The translations under genes and the position numbers were made by a program. A stretch of 64,000 nucleotides of DNA from contig OX337228.1 of assembly GCA_946965045.2 (NCBI GenBank), forward strand, positions 4,960,001 through 5,024,000. The letters are read 5' to 3'. This DNA is from Epithemia pelagica (taxonomy: Eukaryota; Bacillariophyta; Bacillariophyceae; Surirellales; Surirellaceae). Below, piece by piece: positions 11,515-22,246 of the stretch; the first letter of the stretch is position 1; each line of letters starts with the position of its first letter. The notes under the pieces are model-generated. The model was not told the DNA's origin and did no database searches. It saw only the letters and a program-made list of their open reading frames with translations.

Positions 11515-11920
11515 GTTCTGTTTTTACGTTCTTCTGTCTTTGTTTTGAGTCACCACTTTTGGATCCAGGACACCGTACTGCGGTTCATCAATCGATGTTG
11601 ATGGTGGACATGTTGCACTTCGTCCCGTCTGTTGCCACAAGTACCGTGCCACGTGCATGTGACCCAAGTCTAAAATGATGTACGTTCCAGCGGGTGTGAT
11701 ATCTAGTCGCATGTGTGCTGAGACCTGAGAGGGTTTAATTGTTACAACCTACCGATAGGAAGTGGTTTGGGTTTGCAGTAACTTGGTCGTGATCCTGCAG
11801 TGACACCTCGCTCTTCCCTCTATTTTATGTTTTACGTTGCTGCTGTAACCTGTAACTCAAAGACCATAGCGGAAGGATTGCAGAAAGTGTCGTTGTATTC
11901 AAATCATTGTGTAAAAGAAA
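11515..11920. promoter_or_regulatory. Divergent promoter region between cyclin and TPI
   Basis: About 400 nt separate the cyclin start from the proposed TPI micro-exon. Both genes are transcribed outward from here, so both promoters must be inside. I cannot point to individual factor sites. Open frames in it are short and lack domains. Confidence 0.4.
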
Positions 11921-13123
11921 ATGCCTGGGTCGTAAGTGAAAGCTTGTTGTGGCGGTGTTTGGCCAGGACCTTCGTTACAACATCATGTGGTTTTGGTGCG
12001 CAGATTCTCCATCCTCCCTTGGTGGGGATAGAGTCGTGTTTAGACCACAGATGAATGCCATTATGATTCGTGTTGTCCCCACCAACACCAACGGGATCTG
12101 TGTCTCCTCGTGTCTCCTGCACAAAACAAGATTCGTTCTTTGGCAGGATCTTCGCAACTCAACTTCTGAAGAACGACACCTAAAAATCAATCTTCTCACT
12201 TCTCAACGACTCGTCGCATTTTCAGCGATAACAACTTGTTATTGGTTGCAACCACAGCTGCTATTGTAGGAGGAACAACTGTTTATTTACTTTTTCAGAA
12301 CAACATGTTGGGAAGCTCATCTCGCCCTAAAGGCTCGTCAGTTGAAGTGAAGGAAGGAGAGCGGAAGTACTTGATTGGAGGGAACTGGAAGTGCAATGGG
12401 ACGCTGGCTGAAAACGAAAATCGCATAAAGACGTTCAACGAGGCTGGTCCCATTCCTTCCAACTGCGAAGTGGTTGTATGTGCTCCATTCATCCATCTCC
12501 CGCAGCTTTTGACCTCTCTTCGCGATGACATGCAAGTCGGCGCACAAAACTGTGGCAACAACACTGCCAAAGGGGCTTTTACAGGCGAAGTTGGCGCGTT
12601 CCAAGTCAAGGACATCGGCTGCACATGGGTTATCATTGGTCACTCCGAACGCCGTGAAGGGTTCGGAATGGCGGGTGAACCCAGTGACCTTTGCGCCGCG
12701 AAATGTAAGGTTGCCGTGGACACTGGTTTGAATGTTATGTTTGCCATTGGGGAGAAGAAAGAGGAACGCGAAAGTGGAAAGACCATGGATGTTTGTGCCA
12801 GTCAGTTGGAACCTCTTGCCAAAGCCTTGGTCGAGACGGATTGGGCCAAGGTCGCCATCGCTTATGAACCCGTCTGGGCTATCGGAACTGGACTCACCGC
12901 TACTCCTGAAATGGCGCAAGAAACCCATGCAGACATTCGTAAGTGGATCGCAACGAATGTATCTGCCGACGTTGCCAAGTCCGTGCGCATACAATACGGT
13001 GGGTCTATGAAAGGGAAGAACGCCAAGGACCTTCTTTCGCAGCCAGACATTGATGGTGGACTCATCGGAGGAGCTTCGCTTACGGAAGACTTCTTCAATG
13101 TGATCAACGGTGTTCCTAAATAG
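11921..13123 (+). CDS. TPI: Triosephosphate isomerase with N-terminal hydrophobic anchor
   Basis: TPI interconverts dihydroxyacetone phosphate and glyceraldehyde 3-phosphate in glycolysis, gluconeogenesis and the Calvin cycle. Catalytic residues are intact: Lys in GGNWKCNG, His in VIIGHSERR and Glu in AYEPVWAIGTG. The phosphate loop (GGASL) is also intact. The frame has no ATG between an in-frame TGA at 12167 and Met at 12305. An 11-nt exon (11921-11931, encoding MPG plus two bases of Ser) followed by GTAAGT and the acceptor TTTTCAG at 12225 adds an ATG in frame. This gives 302 aa starting MPGSDNNLLLVATTAAIVGG. The hydrophobic segment at about 8-27 would act as a signal anchor or part of a plastid-type leader. 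No ASAFAP-like cleavage motif is visible, so location is uncertain. If translation starts at 12305 instead, the enzyme is 273 aa and cytosolic. Confidence 0.9.
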
Positions 13124-13435
13124 ATGCTATCGGCAGCTTTCTTTTCATGTTCACCATATTAATGAAAATTCTATAAAAGAATCATTGTCAACAGCATTCG
13201 CAAATCTGTAATGAAGCATCTCTATGACTACAATAGAATGCCAAGGAGGTCCACGTGTGTCACCATATCCATTCTCCTGAGCCAACAGGTGGGCAGTGAT
13301 GTATTCTGTTTCCTGGAAACAGAGCAAAGCGCAAGCCTCTAATAAACTATAGAAGGTCACAGAAGCAATCAAGATTCCGGTTAGCAAGCAACCTTTGACA
13401 CCTGCCCTTCTCCATCTTAGCGTCGAAACAGCGAC
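13124..13435. other. Intergenic, convergent 3' ends of TPI and zinc transporter
   Basis: About 310 nt between two convergent stop codons. I see no gene, repeat or obvious structured RNA in it. Confidence 0.4.
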
Positions 13436-15413
13436 TTAGACTTCAGGTTTCTCAGGACCTTTTGAAACTTGTCCTTGTTCGGATCTTAATGACTTTAGAT
13501 AACGATCTAGACTTTCGCGCTCAACTCGTCTCAGTTCCGCCTCGAGATTGTCGTCAATGGCCAGGCGATCTACAGTCCATGCAACCAAGACGTTGAGAAT
13601 AAATTATGTGTTGATCAAATCATTCTGCAATTTCACTTACCCGCATCAACGCTCATTGGCTCAAGCTCTATGTACTCCGCGCCTGGATACCTTGTGCGAA
13701 TCAACGCTTCCACGGTTCGTACTTCTCTTTCCACTGCTCGCATCACATCTTCCGCGTACAATGCCAATAAGATTTTTAACTCGGAGTCCATCGTGTCCTT
13801 TATTTTCAAGAACTGGAAAATTTACGAGTGCTGTTGAGTCGAATGGAATGAGCAACAAACATTCCCTTCACCACATACCTCATTCTGATAGTCCCTTACT
13901 GTCATGAGCTCCGCTGCAATGGAAGTTCCATCGAAGTCAACTTCCGCTTTATACGAGAAAGTTTCTGGACCAGTCCACTGGCTCTGGACTGAACCAATGC
14001 TATCGATGCTCCTTCTGTTCAAAAGTAAAGAGGCAATATCGTCCGTGATCTCTTTGTCCACACCTTGTCCAAGAAGAAACCGATAATTCATAGAAGCCAA
14101 TGCAAAACCCATCCCACATAACAACGATGATATTGCCACACCAGCAATCCCATCGAAGACTGCATTGCCACTGTAATGTGTAGCCACAATACCACCCAAC
14201 GCCATCACCACTCCTAGGCATGCAGCACCATCCTCGAGCAAAATCGCCAAAGTTGCAGGGTCCCTGATCCTAAGCAAATGCTTCCAAAACGTTCTGCTTT
14301 TAGGCTTGGTTTTGTAAAGTTCTCCAAGAGTCTTTGACAAGACATAACCATCCACAGCTAGACTAAAGATCAGAACACCCCAAACTTCCAAGGTGATCTC
14401 ATGGAGTTTCGGATCCATGATATCACCAATGGCATGAGTCATCGATACGCCGGCTCCAAGGAAGAATGTTCCGAGAGCTGAAACCAATGCCCAAAAGTAG
14501 ACTGACTGTTTGGTAACGGCAATGTCCACACAACGTGAGATCAAAGCAACGCCTGGCCAGATGTTTCATTTCCGACACTCACCTTGCCATATCCGTATGG
14601 ATGTGCCCTGTCTGCGGAGTTTCTCGAATCACGTAAACCAAGCAATAGAAGTCCTTGATTCCCACAATCCACAACAGAGTGTATAAATTCGGATAACATT
14701 CCACTACTACCCGACGATATCCACGCCACAAGCTTGGCTCCGCAAATGAACACATTCCCCATGAGTGCAAGATGAACTGTTTGGGCAGTTTTCAGTCTTG
14801 CCTTTTCTTTTTTCTGAAGCAGTGTCCTCGCGTACCGTGCCTTCGCATCTCGTCCAACAACCGCAGGAAACGTTCGAGGAGGTGAGAAAGGCTTCTGATT
14901 TATTTCCACAGAGGATCTCATTTCTCCAGTCAAATATTTTTCGAAATCGGCGTCCATGGGCTTGCTTAGGGAAAGTTTCTCTAATGTCATTTTCCTTGCT
15001 GCTGGTTTTCCTCGAACATGGCCGTTTTCCTTGTTGATACCTGAACCTGTGCCATTCGACTCATCTTTGGAAGTTGAAATACCGCGGCGGTCATTCATCA
15101 TAAAGCTTGCAAATCCGTAATCTATACAATCAAGCAATGGAGCCAATTTTGATTGAAAGTGCGTTCGTTCATAAGTTCGGTATTTCCAATAACCGTAACC
15201 TCTAAATGTAAGAGGACGGCAAATAGACAATGGTCGATTGCTCCGGTAACCTGAGCTCGATCGAAAGATCAACCGTGGGAAATTAGCGGTGATCCTTCTG
15301 CTCCCACGAAAACAATCAAATATTGAAGTCAATGAGCTATTTCGAGGACATCCAAGAGCAAACGACTGCAACATCGTGGTTGTCTTGAAAATAGGCACTG
15401 CGAATCTAGACAT
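13436..15413 (-). CDS. SLC30A9-like cation diffusion facilitator (mitochondrial zinc exporter type)
   Basis: Four exons, 15413-14583, 14505-13879, 13812-13641 and 13569-13436, give about 587 aa. The first in-frame ATG (15413) opens an Arg/Ser-rich leader (IFRSSSGYRSNRPLSICRP) typical of mitochondrial import. Family signatures include LSEFIHSVVDCGNQGLLLLG with the HxxxD zinc site in membrane segment 2, then HPYGYGK. The second splice (GGCAAG|GTGAGT to AACAG|TCAGTC) rebuilds HPYGYGKSVYFWALVSALGTFF. The C-terminal cytosolic part (DTMDSELKILLALYAEDVMR, RYPGAEYIELEP) matches the regulatory domain of this subfamily and is spread over exons 3 and 4. ZNT9/SLC30A9 removes zinc from mitochondria in animals; the same role here is inferred. 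Divergent with the L1-domain gene. Confidence 0.88.
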
Positions 15414-15794
15414 CAGGGTGTTGTAAGCGAAGCTTTGAGAGCCGTGGACCAGACAGCCTTTCACAAATTCTGTTTAGGAAACTTCCTGAGATCTTGGCGC
15501 TGGTTCACATGGGCAATCGTTCCGAAACAGAGGGAGCATATCGTACCATTCTCTATGTCGTTAACAAACGACACGGCGGAAAAACTGACTTGAGAGTCCA
15601 GGTATGGTACGCGACCGGATTTCTTATTTACGCGACCAAGTGGTGGTCTTGCATCGACGGCCTGACGACTCCAAAATCCACAACCAACCAATCAACATTA
15701 TTTCATTTTCTCACCACACGAGTAGACTACAATTTTGTCACCATTTCATCCAGGAAAAGGAGATCGGCACTTGTCGAACATAACCTGCATTGTG
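15414..15794. promoter_or_regulatory. Divergent promoter region between zinc transporter and L1-domain gene
   Basis: 381 nt between two divergent starts. Frames run into this region from both genes without an ATG, so it is probably untranslated leader plus promoter. I see no specific element. Confidence 0.4.
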
Positions 15795-17342
15795 ATGGCG
15801 AAGACCAGTCATCTTAGCGCAATAGATGCTTTAGCGAAGAATCCGGAGTCCCAGGTCGATAAAGATCTGGTTGCCAAGGCTATCAATGCACTTCTGAAAT
15901 ATCATAAAAAGCATGTGTCCGACCATAAGAAGAGCCAGCTATTTGGTGAAAACACCTTGGTGCAAGTCCACTTTAATCTTGAGGTAGCTCCAGTCAAGCA
16001 GAACCCAAAGCCACTACGTCTAGTGATTCCGTATGAGATATACCATGTGACAGACGAAGGCGAAGGAGAAAACCTCGAAGAACCGGAAGTTTGCCTTATC
16101 GTTAAAGATGATGCCAAACCCTGGATACAAGAAATGATCGCGAAGTTTCCCGAGCACATGGGTCACGTGAAGAAGGTCCTTACTTTAGACTCGTTGCGAA
16201 ACAAACATAAAGAATACAAGCAACGCAGAGAGCTCATGCAGCGATATTCAATGTTCATGGCCGATGATCGAATTGTTCCAATGTTGATGAAGGCCCTTGG
16301 CAAAAAATTTTGGGATGCAAATAAGCACCCTATTCCAATCAGGATCACGCGAATGGAAAGCCTACCGCATATGATTCGAACCGCTCTGAGATCAACCTAC
16401 ATGACGCTCAATTCTGGCACTTCTTTAACGGTCAAGGCTGGCTACACTGGTATGGCGACGCATAAATTGGTCGACAACAGCCTTGCCATCGCTGGTCAGG
16501 CGGCGGAAAAGATTCCAAGAGGCTGGGCAAACATTCGCTCGATTGGAATCAGAACTGTTAATTCTGCATTACTCCCTGTTTACAGAAAGACACCGGAACA
16601 ACTGGATGAAATCGCTCGATTGGGGGGTCTCAATGAAGTCTACGTCGACGAAGCTCAAGAAACCACGAACGAAGAGGTAGAACCAGCGACTGAGAGAAAG
16701 GAGGTTAGATCCAAAAGTCTTTTGGTAAAAGCTTTAAAACTTCAGAGAAAATCCGAGACCCGTTCCTCTAAAGGAGATGACAACAAAGACACAAGGAAAT
16801 CAACAAAGAAAGACGGAGATGATGCACCAGGCCAACTCGACATTTCTGGTACAGATAAACAAGAAGATGGTGGCATTCCATCTAAACCTGGCGAGATAAA
16901 AGGCTCTAGCAAGTCAAAGAAAAAGAGAAAGACAACGTCAACGATAGATGCTGATGGCACGAAAAAGTCGACTAAGCTGACGTCCAATGGCGAGACCAGA
17001 GATGAGGACCTTGATTCAGGTAGTCGGAAATCCAAAATGGCCAAGGTAACGGGGGAAAATAGTGACCGAAACCCGCGAAAGGAACTCTCCGTCATTGAGA
17101 AAAAGGAAAAAATTGTACTCTCCAATGACAAGAAGGAAAGGAAGGAATATATAGCGTCCAAATCGTTTTCCAAGTCAAAAGAAGGCTATGTTTACAAACT
17201 GGGAGACATGGGATTGGGGTACTATTTGGACGTCAAACCAATGGTTGATAGAGCCGCAATCGATGCAATAGTGCGTGCGCAACCGAAGGGAAACGGAAAG
17301 CGTCGATCTGCATCCAACGGCAAACGAAGAAAGAGAAGGTAA
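15795..17342 (+). CDS. Ribosomal L1-domain protein (RSL1D1 / Utp30 / Cic1-like ribosome biogenesis factor)
   Basis: A single exon encodes 515 aa. The first ATG in frame (15795) gives MAKTSHLSAIDALAKNP. An L1 domain spans about residues 15-255: VAKAINALLKYHKKH at the start, then YSMFMADDRIVPMLMKALGKKFW, KHPIPIRI and a C-terminal GWANIRSIGIRTVNSALLPVY. The spacing fits the eukaryotic nucleolar L1 family rather than the true large-subunit protein L10a, which is about 217 aa. The rest is Lys/Ser-rich and highly charged, ending in KRRSASNGKRRKRR, a strong nucleolar signal. Members of this family bind pre-rRNA during 60S or 90S assembly; Utp30 and Cic1 are the yeast representatives. I cannot tell which of these is the ortholog. 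Confidence 0.82.
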   Translation: MAKTSHLSAIDALAKNPESQVDKDLVAKAINALLKYHKKHVSDHKKSQLFGENTLVQVHFNLEVAPVKQNPKPLRLVIPYEIYHVTDEGEGENLEEPEVCLIVKDDAKPWIQEMIAKFPEHMGHVKKVLTLDSLRNKHKEYKQRRELMQRYSMFMADDRIVPMLMKALGKKFWDANKHPIPIRITRMESLPHMIRTALRSTYMTLNSGTSLTVKAGYTGMATHKLVDNSLAIAGQAAEKIPRGWANIRSIGIRTVNSALLPVYRKTPEQLDEIARLGGLNEVYVDEAQETTNEEVEPATERKEVRSKSLLVKALKLQRKSETRSSKGDDNKDTRKSTKKDGDDAPGQLDISGTDKQEDGGIPSKPGEIKGSSKSKKKRKTTSTIDADGTKKSTKLTSNGETRDEDLDSGSRKSKMAKVTGENSDRNPRKELSVIEKKEKIVLSNDKKERKEYIASKSFSKSKEGYVYKLGDMGLGYYLDVKPMVDRAAIDAIVRAQPKGNGKRRSASNGKRRKRR

Positions 17343-17766
17343 CTTATGCAGTAATGTTCTGAGCAATGGATAGCATTGTCTCCGCTTTAGTCGTTGGAAA
17401 ATTAGTCCTTGCTCGAACACTCGAACAAGAGCCTTGTGGGGGCTTTTTTCGAGATACAGACATGTCTGGGTAGAAAAACTCTAATACGTCGTAATTATGT
17501 AGGATAAGTGGTACAGAGGTATAATTCTATTTGGTGTGATGCTCGTTTTTCTATCCGAAATCCGAAGGAAGCCCCTATCTCTAAGTGCTCGCATCTCGCA
17601 TGATCTAAAGGACAGCTGTCGTCCCATCGCAGTGTGGAACTGCGGTTGGAAGGCAACTAGGATTCTCTCCCCAGCGGGCGTCCCCAGTCCCAAGTTTTGT
17701 GGTCATCGTCATTTCCGGCTTCCGGCGGATGAGGTGCACATAATCTATAATTCTAATACTGAACAA
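17343..17766. other. Intergenic, tandem genes
   Basis: About 420 nt between two + strand genes. A frame continuous with the next gene extends back to about 17536. It starts with ATG codons that give an unusual basic stretch; I treat it as untranslated leader, but an N-terminally longer form is possible. Confidence 0.35.
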
Positions 17767-18675
17767 ATGGATTTGGGAGCATGGGGCAATCGTTTGAGAG
17801 AAGCCACTGAAGCTCTGCCGTTCAAAGGTCTGGATGAAATGGCTGCCGAAGATGACTACGTCCACAGCGATGGTCTGAACGTTACACGCCAAGAGGAGAG
17901 AAATGAGAATGAAAAGGGAATGGAGTCCAGCTTATGGCATAAACAGAGCTGTTCTGCCGACAATGGCGAACCACACAGACCGCTGCATACTATGGCCAGT
18001 ATGACAGAATCAAGCGCTGTGTCTCTTTCGGAAAGCATTGCCGACGAAGGCGCCGGCGTTGGACAGAAACGTGACAGTCGAGGACGAGGTTTCAGTGGGT
18101 TGGGTGTTTTAGAAATGGAAAGTTCGGAACATGTTGACGAAGAATCCGAGTATCGGGAAGGCTCCCGTTCGAAACACCGATTCATGGAGGATCTGGATAG
18201 TCGACTGGCTAGAAAAAACCCTCCCACAAAATCCACAGTGACAGCTACTCTGTCGTCTAGCAATGGTAAAGACGCCAACTCATCTAATCACAGGTCAGGG
18301 ATCTGGATCTTTGGCATGAAGAATATGGGCAGACGCGAGACTACACCGCAACCTCACATTGAAGACGCTCAAGATGACGGGGATAGTCTACCGCCGTTGT
18401 CGCGACAGCGAATGTTCCCAAAGAATCAAAGCAAGTCTGAATCTCAGACGTACGAAGTTGTTGCGTCTTCAGGTATGCTCGATGCGGACGATCTCCTGGC
18501 GTTGGAGCAGATAAGGCACTTAAATGAAAGCCAGAATTCTGAGACCACCGTGGTGCAAATCAAGGAAATAATCCAAGGTCATCCACGTGAGTGCTTCATT
18601 GCCTTCACTCTTTGCTTGAGCACTGGTGTATACTTTTACCTTCGTAGTGTCTCAAACGAAGATGATGTGAACTAG
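17767..18675 (+). CDS. Unknown protein with a C-terminal membrane anchor
   Basis: From ATG 17767 the product is 302 aa: MDLGAWGNRLREATEALPF at the start, then a long hydrophilic Ser/Glu-rich region without a fold I recognise. One hydrophobic segment near the C-terminus (ECFIAFTLCLSTGVYFYLRS) is followed by a dozen residues, the layout of a tail-anchored protein facing the cytosol. A short helix (DDLLALEQIRHLNESQN) precedes the anchor. An upstream in-frame ATG at 17536 would add 77 residues rich in Arg; I prefer the downstream start because the protein then begins with an amphipathic helix. No function can be named. Confidence 0.6.
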   Translation: MDLGAWGNRLREATEALPFKGLDEMAAEDDYVHSDGLNVTRQEERNENEKGMESSLWHKQSCSADNGEPHRPLHTMASMTESSAVSLSESIADEGAGVGQKRDSRGRGFSGLGVLEMESSEHVDEESEYREGSRSKHRFMEDLDSRLARKNPPTKSTVTATLSSSNGKDANSSNHRSGIWIFGMKNMGRRETTPQPHIEDAQDDGDSLPPLSRQRMFPKNQSKSESQTYEVVASSGMLDADDLLALEQIRHLNESQNSETTVVQIKEIIQGHPRECFIAFTLCLSTGVYFYLRSVSNEDDVN

Positions 18676-19554
18676 CCACACTCGTATCGGCATCACTCGT
18701 ATATCCCAAATCCCAATATCCCATCGCCCAACTCTGCTCTAGGAGCTAGGAGTAGCTTGTAGGATTTGGAGAGGGTAGGGAGAACTCTTATTGTATTTCT
18801 TATCGATGCCGAATCGCACTTTGCGTATGTGGCCTGACGTGGAGTCCCAGACTTGCACTTTGCGCAAAAAAGAAAAAGAAAAAAGAAAGAATAACCGCAA
18901 GAAGCAAAGGACAAAATCCAAATTCAATTAACAATTAACAGCCGTGATTGTTATTGCGACTTAGACAATCTCTAGCGATCTGTAAACTTGAAAATAACAG
19001 TATTATAGGCAATTAAGTGTACGATTCGTATATGCTATCTTCTATGATGAGTGAACAGTGAACAGCTAGAGTTTAGAAGTCGGAATGCAATCAGCAATGA
19101 GACAGACAGACAGACAGTGCGGCAGATGACCATGTGGCATGTCCGCCCTGCGTCATTGATGTCATCTCTTGTTTCTCATGGTTTCCCAGTACTCAGACAT
19201 GATGACGTGCATGGTTGAAGGACACGAGTACAGAAATGAGAAATCGAACTTCAAACAGCTCTCACTCTATGATCTGATAGTAGAGCGCATTCGCAAACGC
19301 TTATACGATTTTGTGAGGATGGAATCCTCATGCCGTTCTTGTCACAAAATTCAACTTACGCACTCCATCATGACTGACTCTTTGTTTTTGATTCCAGCAG
19401 ATGGTCCTGCAGACAATATAACCAGGAACAGCAAAAATCTGCATATTAGAGGCAAACAACTGCAAAGACATCTCCGACTCACAAAAATCCATAGAGGAGA
19501 ACCAAGAAACATTGAATCAACCAGAATAACAACTTCTGAAGAACCAGAGATAGC
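18676..19554. other. Intergenic with a (GACA)n microsatellite
   Basis: About 880 nt before the PAS gene. It contains a copy of the dispersed TAGGAGTA-type motif at about 18738-18763, an A/G-rich tract near 18868-18892, and a short (GACA) repeat at about 19100-19118. A frame at 19169-19570 has no domain and overlaps the next start, so it is probably leader sequence. Confidence 0.45.
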
Positions 19555-20741
19555 ATGGTATCGGCGCTAACAGGCCGCCTTTTTTCAAGTGGCGAGTACA
19601 GCTGTGCTGGAAATGATGGAGGAGCAGCATTGAAGAGGAAAAGCGAAGCAGTTGATGTAAGCAGTACGAGTAGGAGCAGTGGCTATGCGGCCGACGTGGA
19701 TCAAGTCGGGAAAGCCCTTCCTCCTTTCTATGTCAATCTTCAAGCAAAGCCGGAAGAGACCAAGTCGATGGTAAACGACGGGAAATTGAACACTGAAATC
19801 AGAGCAGATGGTAGAATCACAGCCGTATCTTCAAAACGACAAAAGATTGTTGAGAAGGACTACCTTGCCCAGAATGCGTTAGCGGAAATCGCTCGTGGCG
19901 GCCTTGCCGTTCCAAAGATGCAGCTTAAATGCCCACGATTGCTCCCACCTCTATGCGGTATCGACATGAGCCGTGTAACACTCATCAAAAGCTCAGAATA
20001 TCCTTTACAGTTCTCTGATCAAAAGACCGCGAACCCAGAAAAGGAAATTTGCGTCCAGTCAATCGTAAGCCTCGCTGAAGCATGCCGCGATTTTTATCAA
20101 ATTCCATGCGATCACAAATCATCAGAACGTTCGGACGACCAAAGTAGTACAAGTTCGGTTACAGACAGCGGCGAGACAGACGCTGGATCGGGAAACAGTG
20201 ATGATGACGATGAAGTTACACGGGGCAAAAAGTCGGCGTTCATGACAATGTGCGACGCACTTTCGTTATGCAAGCAACCTCGGTAAGCTTTCTTTTTCGA
20301 TGTGTAGCTACTCGACCGTAAGACTTGTTGGATGACTCATCTTGATGTTTCTTGTTGCGCACCAGGATTGTTGTCCTGTCCACTTATCCCTTCTCAATAG
20401 TCCATGCAAATGCGGCATACCTCCAAACTACTGGTCTGTCTTCTATGCGGCTTCTTGGTCAACCGTTGCAAGACTTTGTAATTGAAAAGCGCTGGGTTAC
20501 GGCTCTTAACAATGGCAGTGACAGTGCGTTCGACGTCAAACAGATGAACCGTCAAGTTGTCAAAATGCGTACTGGATCGCAGAAAGGGCCACCCTTGCAA
20601 TGCCTCATCATGGCATCTCCCATTGGTATGGCACATGACCGCGTTACTCACTTTGCGCTTGGACTTGAGCCTGTTAACTTGAAAGCCCAGACCCCTGATC
20701 TAGAGGAGCCCTTTACACCGGCCATGACGATTTCCGGTTAA
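19555..20741 (+). CDS. PAS-domain protein
   Basis: Two exons, 19555-20282 and 20366-20741, give 367 aa. The splice joins CKQP to RIVVLSTYPFSIVHANAAY through an Arg codon split CG|G. A PAS fold starts in exon 2: IVVLSTYPFSIVHANAAYLQ, TGLSSMRLLGQPLQDFV, then a strand pair KGPPLQCLIMASPIG and VTHFALGLEPV. PAS domains bind small ligands or other proteins and sense light, redox state or metabolites. The cysteine motif of LOV photoreceptors (GxNCRFLQ) is absent, so flavin photochemistry is unlikely. Exon 1 is hydrophilic, with KRK and SSKRQK clusters that may be nuclear signals, and an acidic run (SDDDDEV). No bHLH, bZIP, kinase or cyclase partner domain is present, so this may be a stand-alone regulator. 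Confidence 0.8.
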
Positions 20742-21220
20742 ACTTGTGTAAAGGTTGGAAAAAGGCTAAAGTCGATGCTGTGCATATTTCATGAAGTATG
20801 GCGCCGCTCCTCAACATACAAGATGGTGCTGTAATCGGTCTTGGTACTTCAATGACGAAATGACACATACTTGTACATACAACTTTTCGAGGTACTTTGA
20901 CCGTGTATTTGATGAACATATTATTATAAACTCGTACCTGTAAAGCATATTCGGGATACGTGCGATAAACGACAAATTACACATACTACACAACTGGCTT
21001 TCTTCACTGTTGTTCCAGGCTTGAAAACCTCTACACCTTCGTACAACAACGACAAGACCAAAGGTATCCTAGCCCTTATGAACAAACAAGAAAGCCCTGC
21101 GGCATACTAGAAAGTCATTTCATAAGCAGGGACCGCTAGATTTCGCATATATACACTACAAAAATGCGAAATGTCGGTACATTTGTAGATACATTTGCTT
21201 GTCCATATCTCCCAGACGCA
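20742..21220. other. Intergenic, convergent 3' ends
   Basis: About 480 nt between the PAS and Sel1 stop codons. AT-rich, probably 3' untranslated sequence of both genes. No coding frame or repeat that I would call. Confidence 0.4.
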
Positions 21221-22246
21221 TCAACCATCAAGAAGCTGTCCCACACCGGGGACAACGATTCTTGCAATGTCTCGGAGGCGTCGAAGGGCTTGTTTTCCGT
21301 CTTCGTCACCGTCAATGGCTGCTTTGTAGTACCAAATGCATGCTTCTTCGTCCGACTGGGGTACTCCACGTGCCTCTTCATATGCTTCACCGACAGAGTA
21401 TTTAGCGGTGGCGTGTCCAAGACAAGCCGCACGCATGTACCAGTCCAATGCCTTTTCATCCGATTGTTCAACCCCACATCCGAGTTCATAGCACAGTGCC
21501 AGTTCATGCATAGCTTCCACGTGTCCGGCATCAGCCGCCTTCGAAAACCATTCAAAGGCAGCAATCACATCGATCGCGGTTTCAAATTGACCGTGTTCGT
21601 ATATTTGCGCCAACTCGAAGGCCGCATTGTTGTCTTGTCCTTGCTCGTGAGAGGCTTTCAACCATGCCACACCCTTTTCGCTATCTTGTGCAACACCCGT
21701 CCCTCTCAGAAAGCAATCTGCGATTTCACGCATAGCGGGAGCAAACGGCTGGACGGGGGAATCTTCATCGTCGGGAAAATGCTGGTTTTCCACGGGGAGT
21801 CTCGTCTCGTCGTCGAAGGCAACGTTTGTGAGGCGAAGCAAATAGTGCATTGCGAGATTTGGGTTTGCTTGCAGGCCGGATGTCCCTCTCAAAAGTGCCT
21901 GCGCAAGACTCCAAGACGCCGATTGACTCTGACCTGCCGAATCTGCCAGTAGATTCTTCCATGAGCGCTGTACGCAAGCCAACTTTGCCAAGTCGCCCCA
22001 ATCGGCATATTCGACCAAACAGAGTTGAACAATCTCAGCAGGAAGCAAGTGGTTGAATGCATTGTCAGTGCCAGAAGAACAAGCGGCATGCACGACTTCA
22101 TCGGCATTGTTGTCGCAGCTCTCAGCCTGTTCTACTTTTCGCAAGCATTGCTGCTCGCCAAAATAGAGCGGAGGTAAGCTAGGATGGCAAGTCTCGGTAG
22201 ATGTTGTCATGGCTGCTTGGGTGGTGGTGTTTGTTGTTGCCGTCAT
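21221..22246 (-). CDS. F-box-like protein with Sel1-like repeats
   Basis: From ATG 22246 the product is 341 aa. The frame extends further upstream but only with non-ATG codons. An F-box-like helix bundle lies at about 64-103 (NHLLPAEIVQLCLVEYADWG, then CVQRSWKNLL). At least four Sel1-like repeats follow at about 170-320, each with the A-x(2)-LG-x-GV-style pattern: FLRGTGVAQDSEKGVAWLK, HGQFETAIDVIAAFEWFSKA, LGCGVEQSDEKALDWYMRA and EARGVPQSDEEACIWYYKA. Sel1 repeats are helical pairs that hold protein complexes together, known in ER-associated degradation and in signalling. With the F-box this suggests a substrate adaptor for an SCF ubiquitin ligase; that is inference. The N-terminus is Thr-rich and disordered. 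Confidence 0.78.
   Translation of the reverse strand: MTATTNTTTQAAMTTSTETCHPSLPPLYFGEQQCLRKVEQAESCDNNADEVVHAACSSGTDNAFNHLLPAEIVQLCLVEYADWGDLAKLACVQRSWKNLLADSAGQSQSASWSLAQALLRGTSGLQANPNLAMHYLLRLTNVAFDDETRLPVENQHFPDDEDSPVQPFAPAMREIADCFLRGTGVAQDSEKGVAWLKASHEQGQDNNAAFELAQIYEHGQFETAIDVIAAFEWFSKAADAGHVEAMHELALCYELGCGVEQSDEKALDWYMRAACLGHATAKYSVGEAYEEARGVPQSDEEACIWYYKAAIDGDEDGKQALRRLRDIARIVVPGVGQLLDG

Noticed and set aside
14506..14582. Frame extending the zinc transporter exon 2 upstream (LISRCVDIAVTKQ)
   Set aside because: Falls between a GTGAGT donor and an AACAG acceptor; removing it restores HPYGYGKSVYFW as in the family.
19169..19570. 133-residue frame before the PAS gene
   Set aside because: No domain, overlaps the PAS start, and the composition looks like untranslated leader.
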